Positions 33,480 through 44,570 of a stretch of DNA of 64,000 bases are shown here, piece after piece. Positions within the stretch are counted from its first letter, which is position 1, and every line of letters starts with the position of its first letter. Below the pieces are notes generated by a model, which made no database searches, was not told where the DNA came from, and saw only the letters and a list, made by a program, of their open reading frames with translations. The translations under genes were made by a program, and so were the position numbers. The stretch comes from Rotaria socialis (Eukaryota; Rotifera; Eurotatoria; Philodinida; Philodinidae): the NCBI GenBank assembly GCA_905331475.1, contig CAJNYU010004529.1, positions 62,001-126,000 of the forward strand, read 5' to 3'.

Positions 33480-35450
33480 ATGTGTACACTTCCTACTGGG
33501 TCTTGTATTGGATGTAATACAGATTTGTTTCGGGGTGGTGCTGAACAGCGGTCATGAACAAGAAACAAAAAAACTATAACAATAAAAACAAGAATATCAC
33601 GTCTTGTTTTTGATGATTATCATATTATTTTGCGACATCATCATAGTTTATGTTCCGATTGCATTACGCTCGATGTTTCTCAATGGATTACCAATATCAA
33701 AGATTCATCGGTTGAAATAAACAGATCAATATCTAGTCTATTATCAAAGAAACTGAAACCCAAAAACAAAAGAGTATTGCTACCTGTCAAGTTTGAAGAG
33801 ATGAAGGAAGATGAATGCAAAATATTTTGCAGACTTTCGAAACAACAGATACTGACAACAGCATCAATAATCAACTCCTCGAACCGAAATGCTTTCATAT
33901 TTTTTACCATTATGTTTCGTGGAACTAGTCAGACATTTACAGGTACTTTATTCGGATGAAATCAACCAAGAATATCACAGATATTTCAAGAAACCGTCAA
34001 GAAAATGTCAGAGGTTTTTGTGCCATTGTATATAGGATCTCAAGCTTTTCAACGACATGACATTATTCACGTTCATTCTCCAGAATCGGTGAAAGTGCTG
34101 TTACCGAATGTTGTTGCTATGATATATTCTACATATGTGTATGTGCAAAAGTCTTGGAATTTTAATAATCAAAAAAAAAGTTATTGCCAGCATAAGGCCG
34201 ACAATTTGGTAAAAGTGATGGCTATTGTGTTGCTCGACGGCAAATGGTTCGATATTTACGGTCCATATTTCTCAGACGGATACAATAACGACGAACTCAT
34301 ATGGAATACTCTCAGCGATGATAAAGTAGAAGATTATGAAAATAAAGATTTATTTGCGCATAGTCAGCAGCTTCATGCAATATTCTCCAAAAATGGCATG
34401 TTTATCGGAGACCGCGGTTTTGTAAGATGTAAAGGAGAATGGAGCTTATATACACCTGATTCAATATGTAAAGGTGAAGCACAATTGTCAACTATAAAAG
34501 CAAATCAAACAAGGTTTATAACTAGAGTTCGTAATGCTATTGAACGAGGTTTTGTAAGATTAAAACAATGGAATTTTATTGGTTCTGTTGTAAATACTGA
34601 TATTATACCTGTTATTGGTTCAATAATGAGAATACTATGTACTGTTGGCAATGCTTACTTTTCTAATTTGGTGCTAGATAATAATGACGCTCTTGAACAC
34701 GCTCAATATACAATAAGAAATATACAATTAGAGAATGAAGTTGAACACATGGAAGCCAATACAACTGGTTGGAAAAAAGCCAACATAAACGATATATCAA
34801 GTATTATTACGTCCTACGACGAGAATGATGTAAAGCAATGCAATGGTGAATATTCGGTAAGAATAGCACATGCATAGTTAGGACATATTCAATAAGAGTG
34901 GCCAACTTACATCCATCCTGATTTTCCATCAACAGTTAAAATAAAAAATAATATATCAAGATACAAGACAACGGACAATCCAAAAAAACATACTGTATGG
35001 ATACGGTTTGGTCATAATAAACTTGACGATATTGCTTTTTATTGCACTTGCAAAAGTGGTTTGCGTACTGCAGGTGGTACTTGTACTTACGTAACCGCAG
35101 TATTAATCGCTTTAATTCATTGGAAAAGTAATAAAAAAATACCAAGTTTTTATACAACAGCTGCAGCATTATTTTTGAATGCTTTGGATTGTACCACATA
35201 CAAGGAGAGCAAAATGAAACAAGAATCAGAAGAATACAGCGGAGCAAGTAGTGATACTAAAAACCAAACAACATCAATAAGTCAAGGAACAGCAAGTACT
35301 GATACTGAAGTAACAGATGAAGAATGTACCAGTAGCGAAATATCCGATGAAGACTCTATGGACTCTCAGACAGCTGATCTAAAATTCACAAGCAGTGAAA
35401 CGAGCGATGAGGATGCAAGATATGAATTGTATACTGATGAAACAAAGTGA
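33480..35450 (+). pseudogene. Transposase of DDE_Tnp_4-like type with a C-terminal SWIM-like zinc finger, four in-frame stops
   Basis: A single frame (no indels) runs from MCTLPTGSCIGCNTDLF to YELYTDETK, interrupted by TGA 33555-33557, TGA 33957-33959, TAG 34875-34877 and TAA 34893-34895. The N terminus has a Cys-pair zinc-binding look (CIGC...CSDC). A helix-turn-helix region follows (NQPRISQIFQETVKKMSE). The core matches the DDE_Tnp_4 pattern: STYVYVQKSWNFNNQKKSY, FDIYGPYFSDG, FIGDRGF and TRVRNAIERGFVRLKQW. The second Asp (GDRGF) and the Glu (NAIERG) are visible, but Tyr stands where the first Asp is expected. A CxC...CxxV/H segment (FYCTCKSGLRTAGGTC) resembles SWIM, though the final His is Tyr. 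The C terminus is acidic and Ser/Thr-rich. It is probably an inactive copy. Confidence 0.75.
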
Positions 35451-35691
35451 AGAAATGATAGCCGTGGGAAATGTTTCAAAAGATCAATTTAATCTTTGGA
35501 ATATTTCAAAAACGACAAGAACTGTTGACTTCTATTATCCCTTCATGATGCTTTCTAACTTGTAGGATTCTGGCTTTTCTCGGGAGCTTTTTTCTATAGG
35601 CACCTGAGTCTCATTTCAAATTCGTTTACAAATTTGTTTACGGCGCTTCTTCAAGAAATAAGAATAAAATAATTCTCATGGAATTATAAAT

Positions 35692-36184
35692 ATCATGATC
35701 TGATATGTATCATCATGTCTCAATAAAACATGAATAGACTTTACAAATAAATTATCATTTGAGTACTCTATATACCATTCTGTAGAAAAAAAAATCGCTA
35801 CAATTCTGTATATTTTAATTACATTTCAGGTTGACAAACACGAGGCTATAAATACTGTTTTAGGCAGCACTATTAAGAAATATGTGAAAAATTTTGTTTG
35901 AACTTTGATAGGCCACATCATTACTCACATATGAAGGAAAATGAAATAGAATATGCAAGTAGGCGTTGTCGGTAGTCGAATGATATACACCCTATTAGAT
36001 CAGGTTCTGCGTTTATCGAACAGGATTTAGATTCTTATATGGGGGGTCTATATAAAAAATTTGAATTTTTTAGTTTTTTAATTTCAGTTTTCTCACACGG
36101 TGCACGAAATAATTCAATAATATATATACCACGAGATAGAGGAATTCGTCCTCTATAACCCTACATATATCCCATCTTTTGGTC
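35692..36184 (-). repeat. Right terminal inverted repeat of the 3.7-kb transposon
   Basis: Inverse copy of 32481-32973, same length. The near-identity of the two arms argues for a recent insertion or recent gene conversion. Confidence 0.92.
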
Positions 36185-36699
36185 GAAAATTCACATGTAA
36201 CTTGTAATCGCTTTTTGTACGGTCATCCTTAAAATTAGTTTCCTATACGTATATGAAAGTTACCAGAGTCAAACCATTTTCGATTGGAAACAAGCTTAGT
36301 CTTTACTTATGTTAGATGACTTTTATACCTATTAACTCGGTAAAATATTTTGCACAGATTTAATGCGCATTAAACTAATAGATCTAGCTGGCACTGTGCA
36401 AATCGAACTGTTATTTTTCTTACACTAAATCCATTTCACTGCATGAAAAAATGTGCTCATACCAGAAATAAAAGACAAAAATAAACATTAAACCTCTTGG
36501 AAATCGAATGAACCTTTTCACCAACATTGATTCATCGTACTCGTACTACATCTATCCTATATGTTTTGAATTTTTCCATGGAACAAACTTGTATCCTCGG
36601 TATCTGCAATGTATCGTGCGTATTGCAAGGATCGGATGGATCCCCACCGTATCCTCTCGATTGTGTGGATTGCGCCGCCTCCGGGATAGACGGAATCCG
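36185..36699. other. Intergenic, no gene recognised
   Basis: No supportable coding region. Overlapping open frames at 36508-36756 on both strands lie partly in the GAGTACTC repeat and are not credible genes. Confidence 0.4.
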
Positions 36700-36803
36700 C
36701 TTTTCCTCCTTGACTCAAACCCACGAGTACTCATGAGTTCTCGCGGCATTTTCTAGCGTGAGTATTTTTTGAGTACTCGCTGGGTAAGTACATTCGCTAA
36801 GGC
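36700..36803 (-). repeat. Inverted copy of the GAGTACTC element end
   Basis: Reverse complement aligns with 31146-31250. Both contain CTCACGCTAGAAAATGCC and, on either side, GAGTACTC motifs, and both begin with a CC(C)...TAG(T/C)GAA end. It therefore forms an inverted pair with 31147, bracketing the 3.7-kb transposon. Confidence 0.7.
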
Positions 36804-37007
36804 GGGCATCTAAATAATTTCACTTAAAGAGGAACGAAAAAAATGAAAAGAAAGAAAAAATTATAGTTGTCGATTTCGTAAATAACTTTTATTTTCTTAT
36901 ATTGACCGTTGAGCGGGTGGCAAGACAAAATAGATGACTAATCAAACAGTTATATATTTGTGATGTTTCTTTTTAAATAAAATATCCAATTCAGATTCAT
37001 GTATAAT

Positions 37008-38630
37008 CTATTTCTTTGTAAAACGCCTATTATGATGACGCTCGACATCTGGAACTGAGGTGGCTGCGTTTAGGAGGGGAAAGTCTAGTAAAGATTGAGT
37101 ATTCAGTGGTGTTCCGGATTGATCATGAGAAATAAACGAATAGCGAGATACTGGGTTCCGTTTTCTCTCTATGCATGTTCCATTTCGTCTATGTTGGTTT
37201 TCGTGTCGTAAACAGGTGCGTTGAGTCCCTGAGTGAGATCTTGAACAGTTGAGACATACCATTCTCGAAGATTGCGCTTCCATCGTCGGTAACCATTCAC
37301 GTTCTCTGTGGTTTTCTATCGATGAATGATAAAACTCATTTGGTGTCAGTAAACAACCGTCCTGGAAGAGAAAATCACAGATATTGGATAAACCAAGAAA
37401 GTTCTCAAACGGTTTCTGTAAGTGTTCCAACAGTCTTGCGAGATATCTTTCGTATTTTATATATGGAAGAGTGAAAATGTTTTTGAATTATTTGAAAGCT
37501 GTTGTAGTAAAATTTCTCAAAAGAAGTATGTGAATTTCTATTCATTTCAAAATTGATTTTTTTAAGAACCCATTTCGATCCAACAAGTAACTAACTTTGA
37601 TTAGTTCAATGACTATTCTTGCGATATTTATTGCATCATCCAAGCCAGAATGTAAATGACCTTCTAGTCGAAGTCCTAATTGTTCTAACATGTTGCGGAT
37701 ACCTTGTTTAAGAATAAAATACAAATCATAGAAAAAATTGATGCACTTTCAACTCACGACCGGATCTTGTCGAATAAAATTTTGAAAACGTAGTTTTGAC
37801 ATTAACCCATCTATGCGCCCACATTGGATAAACTATATTAGTAATGTTGCATTGCATACGTAAATATTTGTTAAAATCTGATGGACTATACAAATATGAA
37901 GAGAAACAAATTATATTCAATTCTTATTTCAAATAAAGCCAGTGGTAGACGTCATTTTGCATACCTATCCGTGACAAATAGATATTTCCTCTTTTGAAAT
38001 GGTAACAATTCTCTGCCATTAAGCCATTTCTCAGCATTTGCAAATACCTCAGCAAATACAGGTGCACTATTGACTTGTTCCTAAATTGATTAGAATGAGT
38101 ATATGAATTGTGTACAATACCTATCGTTTTAGAATGGCTAACTTGTGTTATTCGAGTCAATTTTTTACAATAATCTGACAAAATTGGATGTATGATCGGT
38201 CGACAATATGAATGAAAAGTGTCAATCTAGTAAGATTAAGCATAATATACATATTTAAAGTAGTCAATGGTCATATGAATAATTATGTTATATTTTTTTA
38301 CAATTCTCCGTTGTGTGACATCAATTAAAACAATCGGAAATTCAATAATTTCTTGAACATAATGCTGTGGTGGGGGTGGATTTTCCATACATGTAGCTTC
38401 AAAATCTATGATAGCCAAAAACTCGTACGATTGCTGTATCACTTCTTTGGTACTGCAGTCGACATTTTGTTTCAATCGTTTTTTCAAAATGTGAGTATCA
38501 CCGCTTCAAAATAAAATACAACTGATATTAACTTCTCTTACATCGGAACAAACCTTGTTGATAAGTTTCTTTTTTCTAATTCGATGACAAGGGTACGGCG
38601 TGGAAATTGATTAATTTCTTGTTCCGACAT
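37008..38630 (-). CDS. ERI1-like 3'-5' exoribonuclease (SAP domain + DEDDh exonuclease)
   Basis: Seven exons join in frame on the minus strand: 38630-38554, 38503-38302, 38226-38143, 38080-37965, 37885-37758, 37702-37596 and 37361-37008, predicting 355 residues. The N terminus has a SAP-like helix pair (RRTLVIELEKRNLST, ILKKRLKQ), the layout of ERI1. The DEDDh nuclease shows Exo I IIDFEATC (Asp59, Glu61), QEIIEFPIVLIDV, FHSYCRP, LTRITQ, VTDSPSDF (probable Asp163) and the Exo III motif HSGLDDAINIA (His220, Asp225). ERI1 enzymes trim 3' ends of histone mRNA and 5.8S rRNA and degrade siRNA in worms, with Mg2+. The roughly 115-residue C-terminal tail with CLNCSRSHSG...CLRHENQH is not part of ERI1 as I know it and might bind metal. 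No lesions seen; all phases agree. Confidence 0.9.
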
Positions 38631-41163
38631 GTTTAGCACTGTAAACTGTTGCGAATCACCACATAGAGAAATTGACAACAATAAGGTATAATATATCATT
38701 TCTATGAAATGTGTCTCACCGGGCTATTCCAACTGTTGCCAGAATCAACTTGTGCAAATGATGCCATTATTTCGAATACAGGAAACAAACGAAGTTGATA
38801 AAATATAATGATGGACTCACTTATCTAAAATATATACTAGAATACTAAGTTACACTGATGTATATTACGCGTGAAACAGTGAACGGCGGTGCACAACACC
38901 GCATGGCAGTGCTATAAAAACTTGAATTGCGCAAAACTTTTTGTCGATTAGTATAAAATCAGGATGGACAAATCTTGAACTTTTCAAGCTTAAAGTTAAG
39001 CTGTTGACAAATTTATCAACATAATCTGAAGACACATGATCGTTCTTTAACGTGTCAGATTCTACCAGATAGGTTAAATAGTATGTATGCAGGAAAAGCA
39101 TTACAAAACCCTCTATGTCACAGGATTACGTAATTTAGCTTTATAGGGAATATTGAGTGAAAATTATGAGGTTCTATGGTATACTACATTTGTGTCTACT
39201 AAGGGTATCGGTTCAACGAATGAGAGGTTTGCTGCAGCATATATGCGCATCAAATAGCCGGGTAGTTCAGAAAATAGCATGTTTTTATTTGAACCAAGAG
39301 TTATCGTGCAATGTCATTATTTATCTCTCTTGAACGACATTTCGGAGTAGAAACAAACCACAAATTGATGTTTAGACACGAGATCGAAACATTATTTGCA
39401 TTATCTTTATTATTTTGTAACATACGATTTAATCCAAAAGTGAAATGACTTACACGAATTATGTGAATGTAACGCACAATAAAATCTGTGTTTACCTTGA
39501 ATCGAATGTCATTGGCTATTGTGTTGCGACTACGAACATTTGTGTTTAAATACAAGCTGTGAAACCATGTAGTCATTCATTCTTTTTTGGCAACATGCAC
39601 ATAATTCTATGCAACTTTTGATAGAAAAAAATATGTTGCGTTGCTCTTTCGTAATTATGGCACGACCAAATTGTTGCTGCTGAGTGGGTTTATTTTCACC
39701 AAAACGTGAATGCTGTCACGATTTTTGATGAAATTATGTGTAAGAATGTAAGAAAACAAAATAATTTCTTTCTTTAGCTCCTCCTCTGAATTTCCTCTTT
39801 GTATGCACTGAGAAATGTAATTATAATTATAAATCAGTGAGTATGTAACCGCTATAAGTTTTGCATCATTGTTAACGTAAAACTTTTACGAATTTTTGAA
39901 TGTTTCGTCGATCTTCACCGTTTTTTAAAATTTTCTTGTGCTCCTATATCTTTTTTGGACGTTAGCTTTAATCATGGCGCGTATTGAAGGCAAATATTTT
40001 TACTTTTTAAAGACATTAGATTTTGTTCTTTCTGCAAAACTTAAACGTATGTAAAAAATTCCTTCAGTCACCTATTTGTGTCACTGAATGAAAGAATGCA
40101 GAAAACATGATAGGTTTTCAATCCTTACTGTTAACAAAAATAAATTGATTCCTTTAAATTTTTAATAGGAACTGATCAATCGTTTAAACTCTACGTCGTA
40201 CTATTGAGAATAGTTGACCGATTATCGTTTTTGTAGGATTTTAGCGAAACGGTAATTCTAAAAACAGCAAGTTTGCATTTTTTATCTTTTTAATACACAA
40301 AAATTGATCCTTTTGTAGTTTTTATGTGAGTTATGACTTATCTTTGAGTCTTATCTTCATCCTCATCGTCGGTGGTAGCAATGACTCCTCGTAAGACTAG
40401 AGTGTAGCAATCTTCACAGTGCTGCTCTTTCTAATATGTCTATCATTATCGGAAAATATCATCTGTGCATAATGTATAAAGCGAGTTTGACTTTTACTGA
40501 GGTATCCATCTGAAACGATATGGCTGGCAGCAGCAACACTATTGATAGAATGTGGCTAAAATATGAGAGATATGATAATTAAGAAGTTGTATTATAGAGT
40601 TTTGTCGGCTCTTGACTTCTGCCTCTTACAAATGAAACAACATATTTGTTCCAAAAATATTTAGGCATCAATGCGAATCAAAATAGCAACTAGGATATAA
40701 GACATTGTTGTTTAGAGATATTACCAGTCGATTTAAAACTAATAGACCTCAGTTTGATGCAAAATATAAAATCAATAAGATGCAACTAATAAAGTACCAG
40801 TGTAGAAAAAAAGTGCGCATTTACGCTCCTACTGTGTTTTACTGATGTTGAGTAACTACGGCTGCATGGTATCGATGCTGACTCATGATTGTTGCATGAC
40901 ATTGGTGTTGAGAAATAACAGCGGAATTCGCAAAAATATTGATTGAAAAATTATTAAAAATAGTATCAAATAGAGGACTGCCCGAGTAAAGTTCAGGAAA
41001 AAACGGTAGACTCTATTTCCAAAAAGGTATCGAACTCAATTTCTGGGAACTAAAGATTTGGGTATTGTGACCTGTTTATTAAAACTATTGTGTACCGAAC
41101 GACTTACATAAACACACAAAATTACACGAAGTTAGACATCAAGATAAGTCCATACTAATTCAA
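38631..41163. other. Intergenic, no gene recognised
   Basis: About 2.5 kb. Minus-strand frames 38865-39101 and 39301-39576 are short and have no recognisable features. The part adjoining 38630 is the expected promoter of the exonuclease gene. Confidence 0.35.
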
Positions 41164-41541
41164 TTGGGTTGTGTATTGAGCTCGCATGAATGCGATGAGA
41201 TTTCGGTTAATATTAGTCAACAGACATTTGAGAATATGTCCGATACATATAATGTTGAAAAGAGAAACAATTCGAGATTAATCATCATGGATGATCGATT
41301 GGCTGAAGAACTTTGGCGGCACCTACAACTTAGTGATAAGTTAGCGAAATTGTTACAAAATAGAAAACCGTTGAGTTTCAATGTACAATGTGAATGGGAA
41401 GTGAGTGGCGTTAATGTAGCAATGCGATTAAATAAATATAGGAAAGATGAACATTTTTCACCGCATAAAGATGCTCACTCCGGAATAAAAGGGTGTCATA
41501 TGAAACCATTTATGATTCTAGCCAAGATACTGACCTTTTAA
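41164..41541 (+). pseudogene. 2OG-Fe(II) oxygenase (prolyl 4-hydroxylase-like) N-terminal fragment
   Basis: The frame reads CVLSSHECDEIS, SRLIIMDDRLAEELW, FNVQCEWEVSGVNVAMRLNKYRKDEHFSPHKDA and then ends in unrelated residues with a stop at 41541. HKD fits the HxD iron ligand at the start of the double-stranded beta-helix of this superfamily. The distal His and the 2-oxoglutarate-binding Arg/Lys are missing, and no downstream exon was found. There is no convincing ATG at the start of the homologous part. The fragment is therefore probably non-functional. Downstream sequence (41560-41690) is rich in GAACCAT/GGTTCC motifs. Confidence 0.65.
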
Positions 41542-42076
41542 GATTTTACTCGCTCATTAATAAACCATCGAGGGTTCTAGCTAGTTTAAAGAACCATCTC
41601 AGATGCTCAATAGTTCCGGATGTTTGAAAAGGTTCCGTCCTGGACCATGTTTTTTAATGCTGAACCATTTTTCCAAAGATTATTCTGACTTGAAACAAGA
41701 TACTATATTTTTGGGAGGTGATTTAAGTAATATAGATCACAAATAAGTTATTGAGATCGAGGAATCCGAATCCTTCATCATTTTTTCGATGGGATGCAAC
41801 AGTTGAATGGTAGACCTGAGTAGTTGTGTCTCCAAAATGAATTCAATAATTATAGTGGTACCTTTTCAAGTGTGATTGTTCTTTTATCTTTTTCGTTATG
41901 TCAAATGTATGAATAGACAGGTAATGTCAATTTGATAAAATGAATTCAAGATTTTCTGTAGTTAGGAATGTATGAATAATCAATTCACATGCAAGTTTAG
42001 TATGATAAAATGAATTAGCGTTTTTTTAATATTTTAGGTATATGCGAATAATTTATTTAATGGCAAGTTGCATCTT
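41542..42076. other. Intergenic before the LTR element
   Basis: Contains GAACCAT/GGTTCCG motifs near 41570-41670 that may be a degraded repeat. No gene recognised. Confidence 0.35.
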
Positions 42077-42081
42077 ATAAT

Positions 42082-42340
42082 TGTAACGATAAATATGGGA
42101 CTCTGTTTAGTTGATGTATTTAGACAAACTGGATAGAGACGGAGTAGCTTACAGCCACTCATGGCAATGATGTTTATTCGCTTCTTCACATATCCAGAGT
42201 GTCACAAGTTCATACATAACACACGTATATATAGAAGAGAGATAGAAGAGAGGCAGAAGAGAGATATATTATAAGAATGGAAAGAGAACAGAAGGAAGAG
42301 GAAGGAGAACCATAGAAGCGTGCCATCAATAATCGTCACA
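42082..42340 (+). repeat. Left LTR
   Basis: 259 bp, TG...CA. It shares ACAAACTGGATAGAG, GGCAATGATGTTTATTCGC and GAGAGATA blocks with the right LTR and with the solo LTR. Confidence 0.9.
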
Positions 42341-43732
42341 CCCTCCCACTCAGATTAGACGCGCTCCTGAGCGTCTGTACATGATAGATAAATACAACGA
42401 AACAAGCGAAAGAAAGAGAAGCAACAAAAAAATTTCATTATTTGACATCAAGTCATAATTACCATCAACAGCAAGATCTTAAATGACGGAATAGATAATA
42501 CTCGATTCGAAGATAGATATCATAAACATTTACGCCATCACATTATTACACAAAGTCACAAATTTACGACAGCACATCAAAGACACAGTAACAACGAACA
42601 GTAATCGAAGTTTGTAAGACATTTAAGATTGACATTTTGAACATGTCCATTATAAGAATTACATTTCAGGCGCACATACAACAGTTATTAAACATCAAAA
42701 GGAAACAAGAAATTCATATTAATAATTTTAATCAGGGTACATCAAAAGATTTTTTTTGGGGCACAAACAGAGCAAATTTTTTTTTGTAAAATTCACGAGG
42801 CACATATTAGAATCTCATACATAGATTTTAGTTGCCAAAATAATTACTGCTATAGATTCTATAGCTTACAAGGAAAATCGGACCTAGTGCGTAAACGATA
42901 CCTAGACGATTTCCTTGTCGTTCTTCATAATTACAATCTTTTTGCATATCACGTAACACATAACGATCAGAAAACAAGAACAAAAAAATTCACACTCAGA
43001 TATTTGATTTTATCAAATGCAGCATGTCAACTTATATAAAAAGAAGAACAGAAACCTTAATATGCCCAAGGGGCGATCCAGAAGAAGAAAAAACATTTGA
43101 CGCGCTTCATCACTATCTTATAATCTTAAAGATAATAAATTTTATTATACCAATACTTTCTGTTGTCTAGATATATCTGACAATTACGCATCGTTGGTCA
43201 TTGAAACAGTCCGTTGGTGATGCAAAGATGGTGAATTGATAATTGATGAATTGACATTGCTTACTGCCGATACGCAACTACGTTCATTGTTATCAACATC
43301 AGCTTGTAATAACAGGAACGGAAAAAAATATGAATGAGATAGAGAAGAATGAAGAGATTTGAGAAGAAGAGACATGAAACGTACAGATGGTACAAAGGAA
43401 AGTGCGCCACACCTACGCACTGCCGACCCGAACACAGTCGCCCTTTAGTACGTTTACTGATGTCCTGTAACACTGTTGATTGCTTAATACTGGGGAGTGT
43501 TCAGTACTTTAGCCATCAAACAGTGCCATGTCCTTCAACTCTCTTCTTTGCATACCTTCCTAACTTCAATCAATAGTATTTACCGCCCATTGTCGTTGAA
43601 TTTCATTTTTCACTGATGAACCATGATGTTGAATTGTTATTGGTTCTCTTAAGGACCGATTTCGATTCAGAATTTGTCAGGATTCAATAGCCAGGGCCGA
43701 GATGTAATGACCGAGGCCTGTCAGGGTCGCCA

Positions 43733-44006
43733 TGTAACGATAAACAATAAGGACCCTGTTTCGGGGTTGATATATTAAGACAAACTGGATAGAGGTGAAG
43801 TAGCTTACAGCCACTCACGGCAATGATGTTTATTCGCTTCTTCACATATCCAGAGTCTCACAAGTTCATACATAACACGCGTATATATAGGAGAGAGATA
43901 GAAGAGAGGCAGAAGAGAGATATATTATAAGAATGGAAAGAGAACAGAAGGAAGAGGAAGGAAGAGGAAGGAGAATCATCGAGGCGTGCCATCAATAATC
44001 GTCACA
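43733..44006 (+). repeat. Right LTR
   Basis: 274 bp. It differs from the left LTR mainly by small indels, including a duplicated GGAAGAGGAA near 43955, so the pair has diverged modestly since insertion. Confidence 0.9.
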
Positions 44007-44129
44007 ATAATATAAGTCACTGTTCTTTGTTTTTGTTTAGGATCGTCTCAACAACAACTAACGGCGATGTTGCTTTCGTGCGAATAACGGAGAAAGTGTT
44101 AGCTCGTATTCTACTGACAACAAATCTAG

Positions 44130-44265
44130 GCAAATATAACACATAGAATTAAGGATAGAAATTAGGGTTAAGGATAGTAATACGGGTTAAGGCTAGAATT
44201 AAGCGTTGAGGATAGGAATAGTGGTTAATGATAGAAATAAGAGATTAAATATGAAATTAGCGCTT
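44130..44265 (+). repeat. Degenerate tandem repeat of GTTAAGGATAG-type units
   Basis: Units such as AAGGATAGAAATTAGGGTT, AAGGATAGTAATACGGGTT, AAGGCTAGAATTAAGCGTT and GAGGATAGGAATAGTGGTT follow one another at about 18-19 bp. Non-coding and diverged. Confidence 0.7.
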
Positions 44266-44414
44266 GGATAAAATATTAGTCTGGAGTACTAGACTAATTG
44301 AGTGTGGTGGACTACATTTTACTACTCCAGAACCATTTTTGGAAGAAATAAGAAAAGGTTCCATCTAGAACCAGATTTTGCTTGAACCTTAAATGGTTCT
44401 GAAAATGCAGTGGT

Positions 44415-44570
44415 GTCAAACTTGAAACTTGAAGTCAATTGAAAATTGAAAATTTCAACTTTCGACTGATAGTGATATATGTGTGAATCACGATTCTTCA
44501 GCATGCTATTGGTTTAAAAGTTGAAAGTTGAAAATTTCAATTTCAATTGAATTCAAGTTTCAAGTTTGAC
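44415..44570. repeat. Long hairpin (inverted arms of about 49 bp)
   Basis: The left arm begins GTCAAACTTGAAACTTGAAG (44415-44463) and the right arm (44523-44570) is its near-perfect inverse, ending TTCAAGTTTCAAGTTTGAC. About 59 bp lie between. It could be a small foldback MITE; a transcript through it would form a stable RNA hairpin. Confidence 0.8.

Larger units (their letters stand above)
32481..36184 (+). mobile_element. DNA transposon of 3.7 kb with 493-bp terminal inverted repeats
   Basis: The left arm (32481-32973, beginning GACCAAAAGATGGGATATA) and the right arm (35692-36184, ending in its inverse) are almost identical over their whole length, with few mismatches. Between them lies a transposase-like frame (33480-35450). 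The bases immediately outside are TTT and GAAA, so the ends could extend by a few bases, and no target duplication is obvious. The arms contain no coding sequence. Confidence 0.9.
42082..44006 (+). mobile_element. Non-autonomous LTR retroelement with 5-bp target duplication
   Basis: Two LTRs (42082-42340 and 43733-44006) begin TGTAACGATAAA and end GTCACA. They are flanked by the perfect duplication ATAAT (42077-42081 and 44007-44011). The 1.39-kb interior has no reverse transcriptase, integrase or gag frame, so the element needs proteins in trans or is a deletion derivative. The interior begins CCCTCCCACTCAG; I cannot assign a tRNA primer-binding site with confidence. The solo LTR at 27739 belongs to the same family. 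Confidence 0.88.

Noticed and set aside
33555..34895. Alternative genetic code (stops read as amino acids) for the long frame
   Set aside because: All three stop types occur inside it, while neighbouring intact genes end normally at TAA, TAG or TGA.
36508..36756. Overlapping frames on both strands near 36.5 kb
   Set aside because: Partly within the GAGTACTC repeat and without family resemblance; two strands cannot both be coding here.
42341..43732. Possible gag/pol genes inside the LTR element
   Set aside because: Only short frames (under 90 residues) without RT, protease or integrase motifs.
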